From positions 1,798,001 through 1,862,000 of the forward strand of contig CBDDED010000003.1 of NCBI GenBank assembly GCA_965226825.1: a DNA stretch of 64,000 bases, given 5' to 3'. How positions within the stretch are numbered: position 1 is the stretch's first letter; every line of letters starts with the position of its first letter. The stretch is from Io17-Chloro-G2 sp965226825. GTDB lineage: Bacteria > Chloroflexota > Dehalococcoidia > Lucifugimonadales > UBA3495. Shown piece after piece: positions 25,902 to 34,807 of the stretch. The notes beneath the pieces are model-generated. The model saw nothing but the letters and a program-made list of their open reading frames with translations, was not told where the DNA came from and made no database searches. A program made the position numbers and the translations under genes.

Positions 25902-27002
25902 CTACTCGATCAGGCTGCGGACAGTCGCCTCAACGAGGTCTCGGGGTACGTCCCGGCGGACCACCGCCTGGCCTATCTTCTCCAGCAAGACCCACCGGTT
26001 CGCTCCACCCTCGGTCTTCTTGTCCAGCGACATCGCCCTGAAAACACTGTCCACCGGAACCCCGGACGCTTTGACGGGCAAACCAAACCTTTTCAGCAAC
26101 CGCTCTTGCCGGTCCACCACTTCCTTGTCGATCATGCCCATCCCCAGCGCAATGGCCCCGGCCCCCATCATGCCCACGGAAACCCCCTCGCCGTGGAGGA
26201 AACGCCCGTACTCGGTGGATGACTCCAGGGCATGCCCGATAGTGTGGCCGTAGTTAAGGAGGATACGCACGCCCAGAGTTTCGCGCTCGTCCTGGCTGAC
26301 CACTTCGGCCTTGATAGCCATGCTCCTGCGAATGACTTGCGTGGAAATCTCCGGCTCCACCGACATCAACGCCTCGGCGTGCTCCTCGAAAACGTCCACA
26401 AGGGCAGGGTCGGTGATGAAACCGTGCTTGACGGCCTCCGCCCAGCCTTCCGCCAGTTCCCGCTTGCCCAGCGTAGACAGGGCTTGAACGTCGGCAAACA
26501 CCCCTCGCGGCTGGTAAAACGCGCCTACCATATTCTTGGCCTGGGGCAGGTTAACCGCCGTTTTGCCCCCGATGGAGGCATCCACCATGGCCGCCATACT
26601 GGTGGGAACCTGCACAAAGGGGACACCCCGCAGATAAGTGGCCGCCACAAACCCCGCCAGGTCGCCAACCACTCCGCCGCCGACCGCTACGATGGCATGT
26701 CCCCGCTCCGCCTTCAGGCCAACCAGCCAATCATAGACCGACTGGGCCTGCTGGAAGCTTTTGCTGGTTTCCCCCGCCGGAATGACAAAGCAATGGGCCG
26801 GGATGCCGCTTTTCTCCAGCGAGCGCTGCGCCTGCCGCCCGTAGGGGTTCATAACGTTGCTATCTGTCAGGATGTAGGCCGTTTTATCCAGGCCCAGGTC
26901 AATCAACCGTTCGCCGATGGTATCCAGCAACCCCCACCCGGCTACAACGGGATAGCTTCCTCCAGAATGATGGACCGTGGCCGCCAGGTCCGGGTCGGTC
27001 AT
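25902..27002 (-). CDS. aroB: 3-dehydroquinate synthase
   Basis: AroB converts DAHP to 3-dehydroquinate, the second shikimate-pathway step, using NAD and a divalent metal. The motifs present are G-G-G-V-V-G-D-L-A-G for NAD, and metal ligands in E-G-W-A-E-A-V-K-H-G, N-Y-G-H-T-I-G-H-A-L-E and L-H-G-E-G-V-S. The 366 residues fit the family. Its ATG overlaps the shikimate kinase stop by 4 bases (ATGA at 26999-27002), so aroK-aroB form one leftward unit. Confidence 0.95.
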   Translation of the reverse strand: MTDPDLAATVHHSGGSYPVVAGWGLLDTIGERLIDLGLDKTAYILTDSNVMNPYGRQAQRSLEKSGIPAHCFVIPAGETSKSFQQAQSVYDWLVGLKAERGHAIVAVGGGVVGDLAGFVAATYLRGVPFVQVPTSMAAMVDASIGGKTAVNLPQAKNMVGAFYQPRGVFADVQALSTLGKRELAEGWAEAVKHGFITDPALVDVFEEHAEALMSVEPEISTQVIRRSMAIKAEVVSQDERETLGVRILLNYGHTIGHALESSTEYGRFLHGEGVSVGMMGAGAIALGMGMIDKEVVDRQERLLKRFGLPVKASGVPVDSVFRAMSLDKKTEGGANRWVLLEKIGQAVVRRDVPRDLVEATVRSLIE

Positions 27003-27604
27003 TTCGTCTCCTCCGAGGCTTCATCATCCTGCCTGCAGATTTCCAGGGCGCACTCAGCCACCTGTTCCGGCGTCAGGCCGTCGGTGTCCAACGTGTAATG
27101 GGCCAGGGCGTAGGCTTCAGCCCTCAGCGCCAGCAACCCGGTTACGCGTCGTAGGACGTCTTCTCCGCCAAGCATGGGACGGTCATCATTGTCACCGTCG
27201 GGGTTTGGATTAGAGGTTTGCCTGGCCCGAGCCAGACGTTCCAAAATTGTTTCTGGCCTGGCGGCAAGGCAAATTACCCTGCAGCCCGACAGCATGCGTA
27301 GCAGGTTTTCGGTCTCGACGAACGCTCCCCCACCGGCGGCGATTACCCGGCCGGACCCGTTGCAAAGGTCTTGTATGACCTCTCCTTCCAACCGGCGGAA
27401 GGTCTCTTCGCCCTCATCCCGGAAAATATCCGGGATGGTCTTCCCAGCCCTCCGCTCAATCTCCTCGTCGGCATCCACCGAGGGCCAACCCAGGCGTTCG
27501 GCCAGGATCCGGCCCACTAGGGTCTTCCCGGTGGCCATGAAACCGACCAGCGCAACGTTACGCCTTCCTCCCCGGGAGTCGGACACGGCCCGTGGGTCAG
27601 TCAA
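26999..27604 (-). CDS. aroK: Shikimate kinase
   Basis: This P-loop kinase phosphorylates shikimate at the 3-hydroxyl. The Walker A motif G-F-M-A-T-G-K-T lies near residue 21, D-A-D-E-E-I-E with the shikimate-binding Asp follows, and G-G-G-A-F-V-E near residue 90 is the typical third motif. Length is 201 residues. The start at 27604 is TTG and no good ribosome binding site is seen, so an internal start (for example GTG at 27586) is possible. It overlaps aroB by 4 bases. Confidence 0.92.
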   Translation of the reverse strand: MTDPRAVSDSRGGRRNVALVGFMATGKTLVGRILAERLGWPSVDADEEIERRAGKTIPDIFRDEGEETFRRLEGEVIQDLCNGSGRVIAAGGGAFVETENLLRMLSGCRVICLAARPETILERLARARQTSNPNPDGDNDDRPMLGGEDVLRRVTGLLALRAEAYALAHYTLDTDGLTPEQVAECALEICRQDDEASEETK

Positions 27605-27646
27605 TGGATTTGCCGGTCTGTGCGCAGCAACATAAGGCTCAGTCCT

Positions 27647-28051
27647 TTAAGTGGTTGGCCTGGGTGGCGCCGGCGCATAGCCCGATGAGGTGCAGAACTC
27701 CACGCTGTTGCCGTCGGGGTCGAAAATGAACAGGAAACACTGGCCGTCATAGCGCACGCCTTCCCGGTCGATCTCGAATCCGTTTTCCCCGAGAACCACC
27801 TTGGTCGCTTCAAAGTCTTCAACTTCAAAGGCGTGGTGAATGTTGGGTGGCTTCGCCGGCGCCTCTTGAGTTTCGATCAGGTGAAGCATTATCCCGCTTT
27901 CAAGTTGAAGCCAGGTTATCGCCGGGTTGTCCACCTGGCTCTGAATCTGCTTGATGCCAACCAGATCATTATAGAATTTCATGGCCCGAGCGGTGTCTTT
28001 CACCATGGTGGTTACGTGATTGATTTTGATGGTCTTAATCTTTCCTGGCAT
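27647..28051 (-). CDS. VOC family protein (glyoxalase-like)
   Basis: A 134-residue single VOC module with I-N-H-V-T-T-M-V near the start, I-H-H-A-F-E-V-E-D-F in the middle and F-D-P-D-G-N-S-V-E-F-C near the end. Its His and Glu residues match metal ligands of the family. The ATG follows AAGGGGGG. It is 40 bases upstream of aroK on the same strand and could be the promoter-proximal gene of that unit. Its reaction is unknown. Confidence 0.82.
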   Translation of the reverse strand: MPGKIKTIKINHVTTMVKDTARAMKFYNDLVGIKQIQSQVDNPAITWLQLESGIMLHLIETQEAPAKPPNIHHAFEVEDFEATKVVLGENGFEIDREGVRYDGQCFLFIFDPDGNSVEFCTSSGYAPAPPRPTT

Positions 28052-28561
28052 TTTCCCCCCTTTGTGGAGATCTCAAAACGCATTGGGATAGCCGTGCAAT
28101 TATGCCACATTATGCGGCGCAATGACCGGCCAAAGGCCAGACAGGCTAGGGTCTTTCGATTGTCCCCCGTCATTCTCGCCGCAGCGGGAATCCAGAGCCC
28201 TGATCATGCGCCAAGACGGTTATGCCAGCTAAGACGCGCCGGATGGACAGGTCGACGTCCCACCTGGAACATTCCTGCAGACACGCACCGGGTTGGATGG
28301 GGAAAAGGGCTCTGGATTCCCGCTGCGGCGAGAATGACGGGAGTAGGAGTCAAGATGGGCTCCAGATTCCCGCTGCGGCGAGAATGACGGGGGTAAGAGT
28401 CAAAATGGGCTCCAGATTCCCGTTGCGGCAAGAGCCACGGGGGATTCGATGATAATCGAAAGACCCTACAAGACCGGCGACCGCAGCTGCATTCAAGCAA
28501 CCAACGCATTGAGTTTGCCTTGGTCGATTCCCGGCCGCGCCGCCGGAGCGGGTTACGCCTG
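28052..28561. other. Intergenic region holding repeat element B
   Basis: This 510-bp gap between two leftward genes consists mostly of the inverted-repeat element at 28148-28467. The flanks, 28052-28147 and 28468-28561, show no supported gene or terminator. Confidence 0.55.
28148..28467. mobile_element. MITE-like inverted-repeat element, copy B (inverted relative to A)
   Basis: Terminal repeats AGGGTCTTTCGATTGTC (28148-28164) and GATAATCGAAAGACCCT (28451-28467) bound a 320-bp non-coding unit. The right 24 bases are the exact reverse complement of the left 24 bases of copy A, and the asymmetric core also runs opposite to A, so B is inserted in the other orientation. It carries one additional internal hairpin unit of about 50 bp compared with A. 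No clear target duplication is seen. Confidence 0.78.
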
Positions 28562-29248
28562 TTAGCGGCTATCCGCGATGGACTGGAATATCAGGTTGCC
28601 GTCGGCGCTGCCCAAAAGTTCCTCACAGCTGCGTTCCGGATGGGGCATCATGCCCAGCACCCGACCGCCCTCATCGGTGATTCCGGCGATATTGTTGGCC
28701 GCACCATTGGGGTTGGCCTCCTCGGTTATCGCTCCGGAGGCATCGCAGTAGCGGAACAGCACGCGGCCCTCCCCTTCAAGACGGGACAGGGTCTCAGGAT
28801 CGGCGAAATAGTTGCCCTCTCCGTGACCGACCGGAATTTGCAATACCTGGCCGGCCTGACATCGGCTGGAAAATGGGTAGTCCACCCGCTCGGTACGGAG
28901 ATTAGTCCACTGGCACCGGTACTGAAGGTGGCTGTTGCGAAGCAACGCGCCGGGCAGGAGGCCTGCCTCACACAAAACCTGGAACCCGTTGCAGATTCCA
29001 ATCACCGGACCGCCCGATTTAGCGAAAATCCGGACCTCTTCCATAACCGGGGAAAGACCGGCCACTGCACCGGGACGCAGGTAATCGCCGTAGGAGAACC
29101 CGCCGGGCAGGATTATGCAGTCGTAGCCCTGAAGATTCCGGTCCCGATGCCATACGTAGTCGGCCTCATAGCCCAACACGTCGACCACCTGGTGATAGCA
29201 GTCACCGTCGCTCCACGTGCCGGGAAAAACAACAATGCCGAAACGCAT
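28562..29248 (-). CDS. purQ: Phosphoribosylformylglycinamidine synthase subunit PurQ
   Basis: PurQ is the class-I glutaminase subunit that feeds ammonia to PurL in step four of purine synthesis. The nucleophile elbow G-I-C-N-G-F-Q, the P-G-G-F-S-Y-G-D oxyanion-hole segment and the C-terminal H-P-E-R carrying catalytic His and Glu are all present. The 228-residue length is typical. No purS or purL is adjacent in the window. A YqeY-type gene lies 75 bases upstream on the same strand. Confidence 0.94.
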   Translation of the reverse strand: MRFGIVVFPGTWSDGDCYHQVVDVLGYEADYVWHRDRNLQGYDCIILPGGFSYGDYLRPGAVAGLSPVMEEVRIFAKSGGPVIGICNGFQVLCEAGLLPGALLRNSHLQYRCQWTNLRTERVDYPFSSRCQAGQVLQIPVGHGEGNYFADPETLSRLEGEGRVLFRYCDASGAITEEANPNGAANNIAGITDEGGRVLGMMPHPERSCEELLGSADGNLIFQSIADSR

Positions 29249-29323
29249 ACGAGGTCTGCGGTCACCGGCCGGAGGTTCGGAAGGAGAAACCTGGGAAGTG
29301 GGTCAACATACCGCTCGCGGCCC

Positions 29324-29776
29324 TCAGCCCAGGGATTCCAGGATTTGAGTCGCCAGTTCGTTCACAATTGCGCCGTCGGCCTTGCCTTTTACCTGTGGCA
29401 TCAACCGCCCCATCAATTTTCCCTTGTCCCTGATGGACGTAGCGCCCACCTGGGAAACGAGATCTTGAATCAGAGATTCCAGCTCTTCCCGGCTCATTTG
29501 GGGCGGAAGATATTCTTCCAGGACTTGCAACTCGGCCGACTCCTTGGAAACCAGGTCGGTGCGGTTGCCTTCCCGGAACATCCGGATGCTTTCCCGGCGG
29601 TCGTTGACCTGTCTGGCAACGACGTCCACCATGCGGGCGTCGTCCAGCGACTCACCGCCGGTCTTCTCCGCGGCCTGCACCGCACTCTTCAAGAACCGCA
29701 GGGCGTCCAACCGGGCCTGGTTCCGGTCGCGCATGCTCTGGCGAATGTCGTCCTCTAGTTTATCCCGCATTGTCAT
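29324..29776 (-). CDS. GatB/YqeY domain-containing protein
   Basis: This 150-residue protein has the YqeY fold, related to the C-terminal tRNA-binding domain of GatB amidotransferase subunits. It starts with DKLEDDIRQSMRDRN, has helical middle segments (EYLPPQMSREELE) and the closing G-K-L-M-G-R-L-M-P-Q-V-K-G-K-A-D-G. Family members are common stand-alone proteins with unclear biological role, probably nucleic-acid or tRNA related. It lies upstream of purQ on the same strand. Confidence 0.9.
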   Translation of the reverse strand: MTMRDKLEDDIRQSMRDRNQARLDALRFLKSAVQAAEKTGGESLDDARMVDVVARQVNDRRESIRMFREGNRTDLVSKESAELQVLEEYLPPQMSREELESLIQDLVSQVGATSIRDKGKLMGRLMPQVKGKADGAIVNELATQILESLG

Positions 29777-29899
29777 AGCTAGATGTTTCCAAGAAAGAGT
29801 AGTGCCCAGTTAGGGGAATATTATAGCCAGCCCTACTGGCATTGGAAGGGCCCGGTTGCAGGTTGAGCGGAATCCCCGGCCCGGTGCTCAATATAAGTG

Positions 29900-29941
29900 T
29901 TCAAAAAAAGAATCAGGGCGCGGAGCGGGTCCGCGCCCTGA
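29900..29941 (-). terminator. Intrinsic terminator for the leftward VOC gene
   Basis: An 11-bp perfect stem (CAGGGCGCGGA at 29914-29924, TCCGCGCCCTG at 29930-29940) with a 5-base loop is followed on the minus strand by a seven-T run. It lies 31 bases past the stop at 29972. Confidence 0.9.
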
Positions 29942-29971
29942 AATGCCGCTAGTCCAAGCAGATCGGTCGGT

Positions 29972-30334
29972 TTATTCCGCCATCTCCAGCACTTCCAGAC
30001 ACACGCCCTCGGGGCCCTCGAAGAAGGTAACCTTTCGGCCATTGCCCACCGAAGTCTCTTCCAGGATTTTGGCGCCCTGTTCCCGCAGTTGTGCCACGGT
30101 GCCCGGCATATCGTCGGTGTCGATGGCAATGTGCTCAATGCCCAGGTTCTGCTCGTGGCTCTGAGAGTCGATCATGCCGGTTATGTTCAAAGGCAACCCG
30201 TGGAGGTCCAGCCGGAAGCCGCGGCCTCCTCCAACTTCTGAAACCAGGGTCGCTCCCAGGTTGTCCACGTAGAAATCGGCGGTCTTCTTGGGATCCGGGC
30301 TTTTCAAATGCAAGTGGTTGAGTTTGAAGGCCAT
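29972..30334 (-). CDS. VOC family protein (glyoxalase-like)
   Basis: A 120-residue VOC module starting at the ATG at 30334 with an AAGGAGGG site seven bases upstream; the frame stays open to 30430 but without a comparable site. N-H-L-H-L-K-S-P-D supplies the first His ligand, I-E-H-I-A-I-D-T-D-D the second, and G-P-E-G-V-C-L-E-V-L-E-M the last Glu. A strong terminator follows. Probably a single-gene unit. The reaction is unknown. Confidence 0.85.
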   Translation of the reverse strand: MAFKLNHLHLKSPDPKKTADFYVDNLGATLVSEVGGGRGFRLDLHGLPLNITGMIDSQSHEQNLGIEHIAIDTDDMPGTVAQLREQGAKILEETSVGNGRKVTFFEGPEGVCLEVLEMAE

Positions 30335-30468
30335 TTTGACCCTCCTTAAGACATTTGCTTGAGGATTCTGTCCCCTTTGGGTTTGCTGGTGAGGCATCCG
30401 TATGATAGTCCCGAGATATGAACGGGTCAAGAACAGGATTGCAGCGACGCGCTCGTGTCTGGCACGGC

Positions 30469-30736
30469 AGGGCCTTTCAATTGTCCCCGGTCATTCCCGC
30501 CGCAGCGGGAATCCAGAGCCCTTTCTCCCATCCAACCTGATACGGGTCTTTAGGAATAGTCCAGATGGGACATCGGACTGTCCACCGGGCGCGTCTTAGC
30601 TGACAAAACCGCCTTGGCGCATGAAGGGGGCTCTGGATTCCCGCTGCGGCGAAAATGACGGGAGTAGGGGACAAAAGTTGCTCTGAATTCCCGTTGCGAC
30701 GAGAGTGAAGGGGTTAAATACCAATTGAAAGACCCC
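30469..30736. mobile_element. MITE-like inverted-repeat element, copy C
   Basis: About 268 bp bounded by AGGGCCTTTCAATTG (30469-30483) and CAATTGAAAGACCCC (30722-30736), an imperfect version of the A/B termini. The internal hairpin units (CGCAGCGGGAATCCAGAGCCC) and the asymmetric core match copy A in the same orientation with about one change in five. It is a more diverged, probably older copy. No clear target duplication is seen. Confidence 0.75.
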
Positions 30737-30779
30737 GTCCAGCAAGTGTTCAACTCCCATGCCTGCGGCTCGGCCGTTA

Positions 30780-30785
30780 TATAAT
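30780..30785 (+). promoter_or_regulatory. -10 element (TATAAT) upstream of the RM gene
   Basis: A consensus TATAAT lies 58 bases before the ATG at 30843. No good -35 match at normal spacing is seen. It is immediately beyond element C, so the repeat may shape expression of this gene. Inferred from sequence only. Confidence 0.45.
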
Positions 30786-30842
30786 CGACTCACACTTCAC
30801 CGCGGAAACGTCCGGGTTTCGGGTGAACCGTTGGGGGATTGG

Positions 30843-33800
30843 ATGAGCGCGACGAAACTGACGCCAGCCGTTGAAGAGTACCTTGCCGCTCTCCGGCAGG
30901 TGCGCGCCTCCGGCGGCTCCACGCCGGAACGCTCTTATTACCCGGCGCTGTCCAACCTGTTCAACGCCGTCGGCGCCTCTCTCAAACCCAAGGTATTTTG
31001 CGTTGTCGAGCTTGCCAATCAGGGAGCAGGTCATCCCGACATCGGCCTCTACGCCGCCAAGCAGGTGCAAAAAGGAGCGCCTCGGGAGGGGCAGGTCCCG
31101 GAATGCGGCGTTGTCGAGGTCAAGTCTCCCAAGAACGACGCCTGGCTGACGGCTGACGGCGGGCAGGTGAGTCAATACTGGAACAAGTACCGACTGGCGC
31201 TGGTCACCAACACCAGGGACTTCGTGCTGGTTGGGGAGGATTCCGAGGGCAAGCCCGCCAAGCTGGAGAGCTTCCGAATAGCGGCAAGCGACGCGGAGTT
31301 CGACCAGCTTTTGCAAACTCCCCGTGCTGCGGCCCGCAAGGTAGGCGCCGGACTAGCGGAATACCTTTCTCGTGCCCTGTCCCACCGCGCGGCCCTTGCC
31401 GAACCGAAAGACTTGGCCTGGCTAATGGCGTCCTACGCTCGCGACGGCCTGGCCCGGGTCGAAGCGGCGGGGGACTCGGCGTCCTTGTCCGCCGTGAGGT
31501 CGGCGTTGGAGGACGCGTTGGGCGTGAAGTTCGAGGGAGACAAAGGAGCGGCTTTCTTTCGCTCCACGCTGGTGCAGACCCTCTTCTACGGCGTTTTCTC
31601 CGCCTGGGTGCTCTGGTCTCGGCAGACGCCGTCCCCAACCGGGCCCTTCAACTGGCATGAAGCGGTCTGGCACCTGCGCGCCCCGGTGTTGCAGGCCCTG
31701 TTCCAGCAATTGTCGTCCCCCACTCAGCTGCAGCCCCTGGGTTTGGTGGAAGTGCTGGACTGGACCGCCGCCGCCCTGGACCGGGTGGACCGGGCGGCCT
31801 TCTTTACCAAGTTCAACGAGGGCGAGGCCGTGCCCTACTTCTACGAGCCCTTCCTGGAGGCTTTCGACCCGGCCCTGCGCAAGCAACTCGGCGTCTGGTA
31901 CACGCCAAATGAGGTAGTGCGCTACATGGTGGCCCGCGTGGATAAGGCGTTGAAGGACGACCTTGGCATCCCCGAGGGGCTGGCCGCCGACAACGTTTAC
32001 GTCCTCGACCCATGCTGCGGCACCGGCGCCTACTTGGCCGAGACGTTGAAGCGCATCGCCAGCAACCTGCAAGGGCAGGGCCTTGGCGCCCTCACCGGAG
32101 CCCGGGTCAAGCAGGCCGCCACCCAAAGGGTCTTCGGCTTCGAAATCATGCCCGCTCCTTTCGTCGTCGCCCACCTACAGGTCGGTCTGACCATGCAGGC
32201 CCTGGACGCTCCCTTGTCGGAGGACGGCGCGGAACGCGCTGGCGTATTCCTGACCAACGCTCTCACCGGTTGGGAGCCGAGTGTCCAGAAGCCGTTGCCC
32301 TTCCCCGAACTGGAAGAGGAGCGGAACCGGGCCGAGCGGGTGAAGCAGGACACGCCGGTGCTGGTAATCCTGGGCAACCCGCCCTACAACGGGTTCGCCG
32401 GCGTAACGATAGATGAAGAACGAGAACTCTTTGAAACCTATCGGGCGACGCGAAACGTGCAACTATCCGAAAGCAAGGGGTCGATTGACCTATATGTCCG
32501 CTTTTTCCGCATGGCCGAACGGCGCATCGCCGAAAAGACCGGTCAGGGAATCGTCTGCTTCATCTCCAACTACTCTTGGCTGGATGGGCTGTCCTTTGCC
32601 GGAATGAGGGAGCGTTTTCTTGACTCGTTCGACGCCGTTCGCATCGACTGCCTCAACGGCGACAAATACAAGACGGGCAAGACCACTCCGGAGGGTGCAC
32701 CCGACCCCAGCATCTTCTCGACTCCGGGTGACCCGGTGGGCATTCAAGTGGGCACGGCAATCACCACGCTGGTTCGAAAAGGCGTCCATGCTCCTACACA
32801 GACCGTGGGTTTCCGCCATCTCTGGGGTCAGGCCAAACGCGAGGATCTAAAAGCAACGGCAGAGACGGAGGCAGCAGTCCTGTACGACGCCGTTTCACCT
32901 AACTTGGCGCTTGGGCTGCCATTTGGACCAATGGAGGTAAACAATCTTTGGTTTGACTGGCCTGCACTGCCCGATTTATTTTCCACGGCATTTCCGGGAG
33001 CCAAAACCAACCGCGACAGTTTTCTAGTCGATATTGACCTTGACCGTCTAAAGGAGCGGATTGCCCACTATTTCAATGCAGACTTGAGCCACGACGAGAT
33101 TGCCCGCAGATACCCGGTCATCATGAACACTGTCCGGCATTTCGATGCTCGGGGAATTCGTGACACCTTGCTGAAACGTGGCGGCCCGACCGAGGCTGGT
33201 TTCATCAAGTTCGCTTACCGTCCCTTTGACACTCGCTGGCTCTACTGGGAAGCAGAGACCAAGCTATTAAACGACAAACGTCCCGAATACAAACCGCATG
33301 TGTTCGATGGAAACCTGTGGCTCGTTACGCAGCAAAAACCTCGAAGGGAATGGTCTTATCCTCAAGTAATATCGACTTTGGGTTGCCTCGATTTAATGGA
33401 TCGCAGCGCTAGTTGTATTCCAGCATGGCTTAGGGACGAAGTTCTTGAGGCCGAGGTGACCGAAATCAGCCAATACCCGAACCTTTCTCCCGCCGCTCAA
33501 GACTACCTCGACAACTTTGGCTTGGGAGTAGAGGACCTGTTCCACCACGTTCTCGCCGTGCTGCACGACCCCGCCTACCGGGAGGCCAACGCCGGCGCGC
33601 TGCGTATGGAGTGGCCGCGCATCCCGCTGCCGGGTTGGCCCGACGGCAATGCCCCCGGCGCGGCGGAGGAACTGGCAGTATCGGCGGCCCGGGGCCGGGA
33701 GTTAGCGCAATTGTTGGGCTCGGAAACCCCGGTTCCCGGAGTCACCAACGGAACGCTCCGCCCGGAGATAGCATCTATTGGCGTTCCGGCCACCGTAGAC

Positions 33801-34190
33801 GGGCACAATATGTCCGGCGAGGACTTCTCGGTGTCCGCGGGCTGGGGCCACTTCGGAACTGGCGACGCCGTGATGCCGGGCCAAGGCCGGGTAGAACAGA
33901 GGCCCTACGCCAACCAAGAACGCGATGCCCAGGGCGGAGCGTCGGCAACCCTTGGCGGTTCCACCGTTGACGTTTACCTCAACGACCGCGCCTACTGGCG
34001 CAACGTTCCCACCGCCGTCTGGAACTACAAGCTGGGCGGCTACCAGGTCCTCAAGAAGTGGCTCTCCTACCGGGAGAGCAAGGTCCTCGGCCGGGCGCTG
34101 CGACCCGAAGAGGTGCAGCACTTTACGGATACGGCGCGGCGGATTGGTAGGATACTCATGGTGACAGCCGGTACTGGAGATAAGCCATGA
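30843..34190 (+). CDS. Restriction-modification enzyme: PD-(D/E)xK nuclease plus N6 adenine methylase (type ISP/IIG-like)
   Basis: A 1115-residue single-polypeptide enzyme. The N-terminal part (residues 1-150) has a PD-(D/E)xK nuclease pattern: PERSYYP, H-P-D-I-G and V-V-E-V-K-S-P. The central part is an N6-adenine methyltransferase with motif I D-P-C-C-G-T-G near residue 390 and motif IV G-N-P-P-Y near residue 512. The C-terminal part (about 930-1110, SYRESKVLGRALRPEE) resembles the specificity domain of type ISP enzymes. No helicase domain is present, unlike LlaBIII-like ISP enzymes. It probably methylates and cuts a short asymmetric site. The start at 30843 was chosen over 30759 by its GGGGA site. 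A PIN-domain pair lies convergent downstream. Confidence 0.88.
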   Translation: MSATKLTPAVEEYLAALRQVRASGGSTPERSYYPALSNLFNAVGASLKPKVFCVVELANQGAGHPDIGLYAAKQVQKGAPREGQVPECGVVEVKSPKNDAWLTADGGQVSQYWNKYRLALVTNTRDFVLVGEDSEGKPAKLESFRIAASDAEFDQLLQTPRAAARKVGAGLAEYLSRALSHRAALAEPKDLAWLMASYARDGLARVEAAGDSASLSAVRSALEDALGVKFEGDKGAAFFRSTLVQTLFYGVFSAWVLWSRQTPSPTGPFNWHEAVWHLRAPVLQALFQQLSSPTQLQPLGLVEVLDWTAAALDRVDRAAFFTKFNEGEAVPYFYEPFLEAFDPALRKQLGVWYTPNEVVRYMVARVDKALKDDLGIPEGLAADNVYVLDPCCGTGAYLAETLKRIASNLQGQGLGALTGARVKQAATQRVFGFEIMPAPFVVAHLQVGLTMQALDAPLSEDGAERAGVFLTNALTGWEPSVQKPLPFPELEEERNRAERVKQDTPVLVILGNPPYNGFAGVTIDEERELFETYRATRNVQLSESKGSIDLYVRFFRMAERRIAEKTGQGIVCFISNYSWLDGLSFAGMRERFLDSFDAVRIDCLNGDKYKTGKTTPEGAPDPSIFSTPGDPVGIQVGTAITTLVRKGVHAPTQTVGFRHLWGQAKREDLKATAETEAAVLYDAVSPNLALGLPFGPMEVNNLWFDWPALPDLFSTAFPGAKTNRDSFLVDIDLDRLKERIAHYFNADLSHDEIARRYPVIMNTVRHFDARGIRDTLLKRGGPTEAGFIKFAYRPFDTRWLYWEAETKLLNDKRPEYKPHVFDGNLWLVTQQKPRREWSYPQVISTLGCLDLMDRSASCIPAWLRDEVLEAEVTEISQYPNLSPAAQDYLDNFGLGVEDLFHHVLAVLHDPAYREANAGALRMEWPRIPLPGWPDGNAPGAAEELAVSAARGRELAQLLGSETPVPGVTNGTLRPEIASIGVPATVDGHNMSGEDFSVSAGWGHFGTGDAVMPGQGRVEQRPYANQERDAQGGASATLGGSTVDVYLNDRAYWRNVPTAVWNYKLGGYQVLKKWLSYRESKVLGRALRPEEVQHFTDTARRIGRILMVTAGTGDKP

Positions 34191-34291
34191 CAGGCCCGGA
34201 TGGCGGTCTGAGTCAGCTTGCCGGGTCATTGAATCTCAACAATCTGAGGGGGGTGATAATCCGGCGTCGCTACAGGAAGGTTTGCCAACGC

Positions 34292-34807
34292 CTACAGATT
34301 GCGGTAAATGGTGAAATTGACCGCCCTTTCCTCTCCTGCCTCGATGGCTGCCAGGTACAAGTCAAAGTCCACTGTCAGCAGCGGAATATCTGCGGTGGCG
34401 GCTTCCAGCAGTGCGGCATCGGTCAGACCCAGCTTTTCAAACTTGGCGTTGGATGAGGCCTCAGTGCTGGAGACCACGATTTCCTGGCTTGAGTGAATGA
34501 GGTACCGCAACTGCTTCATCAGGAGGGATCGCTCTGGTTCTCCATGTTGGCCGACGAGATTGGATGTCTCGGTGAGGGTGTTGGGGGTCACGAAGAGTTG
34601 CTCGGCATCTTCAAGAAGTTCCAGCAGGATGTCGTAATCTTCGGCCGAATAGTGTTCCAAGCGTCGATGTTTGGCTATCAGTTCCCGGCTCTCGCTTCCT
34701 GCAATCAACAAAAGGAACAGATTGGTGTCCAGGAAATATCCTCGCAACTGCGCCGGCTCAGCCGGCTTCCTGCAGGATGCGGTCTTTGACCGAGGCAACG
34801 TTGCCAT
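34292..34807 (-). CDS. PIN-domain protein, probable toxin
   Basis: A 171-residue PIN nuclease with the acidic motifs Y-F-L-D-T-N-L-F at the N terminus, T-P-N-T-L-T-E-T, G-L-T-D-A-A-L-L in the middle and L-T-V-D-F-D-L near the C terminus. PIN domains cleave RNA using Mg2+ bound by these residues. If it starts at 34807 it overlaps the upstream gene by 50 bases; a TTG at 34747 just before the conserved Y-F-L-D-T-N is an alternative. Toxin-antitoxin pairing with the 34758-35039 gene is suggested by the overlap. Confidence 0.8.
   Translation of the reverse strand: MATLPRSKTASCRKPAEPAQLRGYFLDTNLFLLLIAGSESRELIAKHRRLEHYSAEDYDILLELLEDAEQLFVTPNTLTETSNLVGQHGEPERSLLMKQLRYLIHSSQEIVVSSTEASSNAKFEKLGLTDAALLEAATADIPLLTVDFDLYLAAIEAGEERAVNFTIYRNL

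Larger units (their letters stand above)
30335..30842. other. Intergenic region holding repeat element C and RM promoter
   Basis: This region lies between the leftward VOC gene and the rightward restriction-modification gene. Element C occupies 30469-30736. The remainder holds a TATAAT at 30780-30785 and the GGGGA site before 30843. No other gene is supported. Confidence 0.55.
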
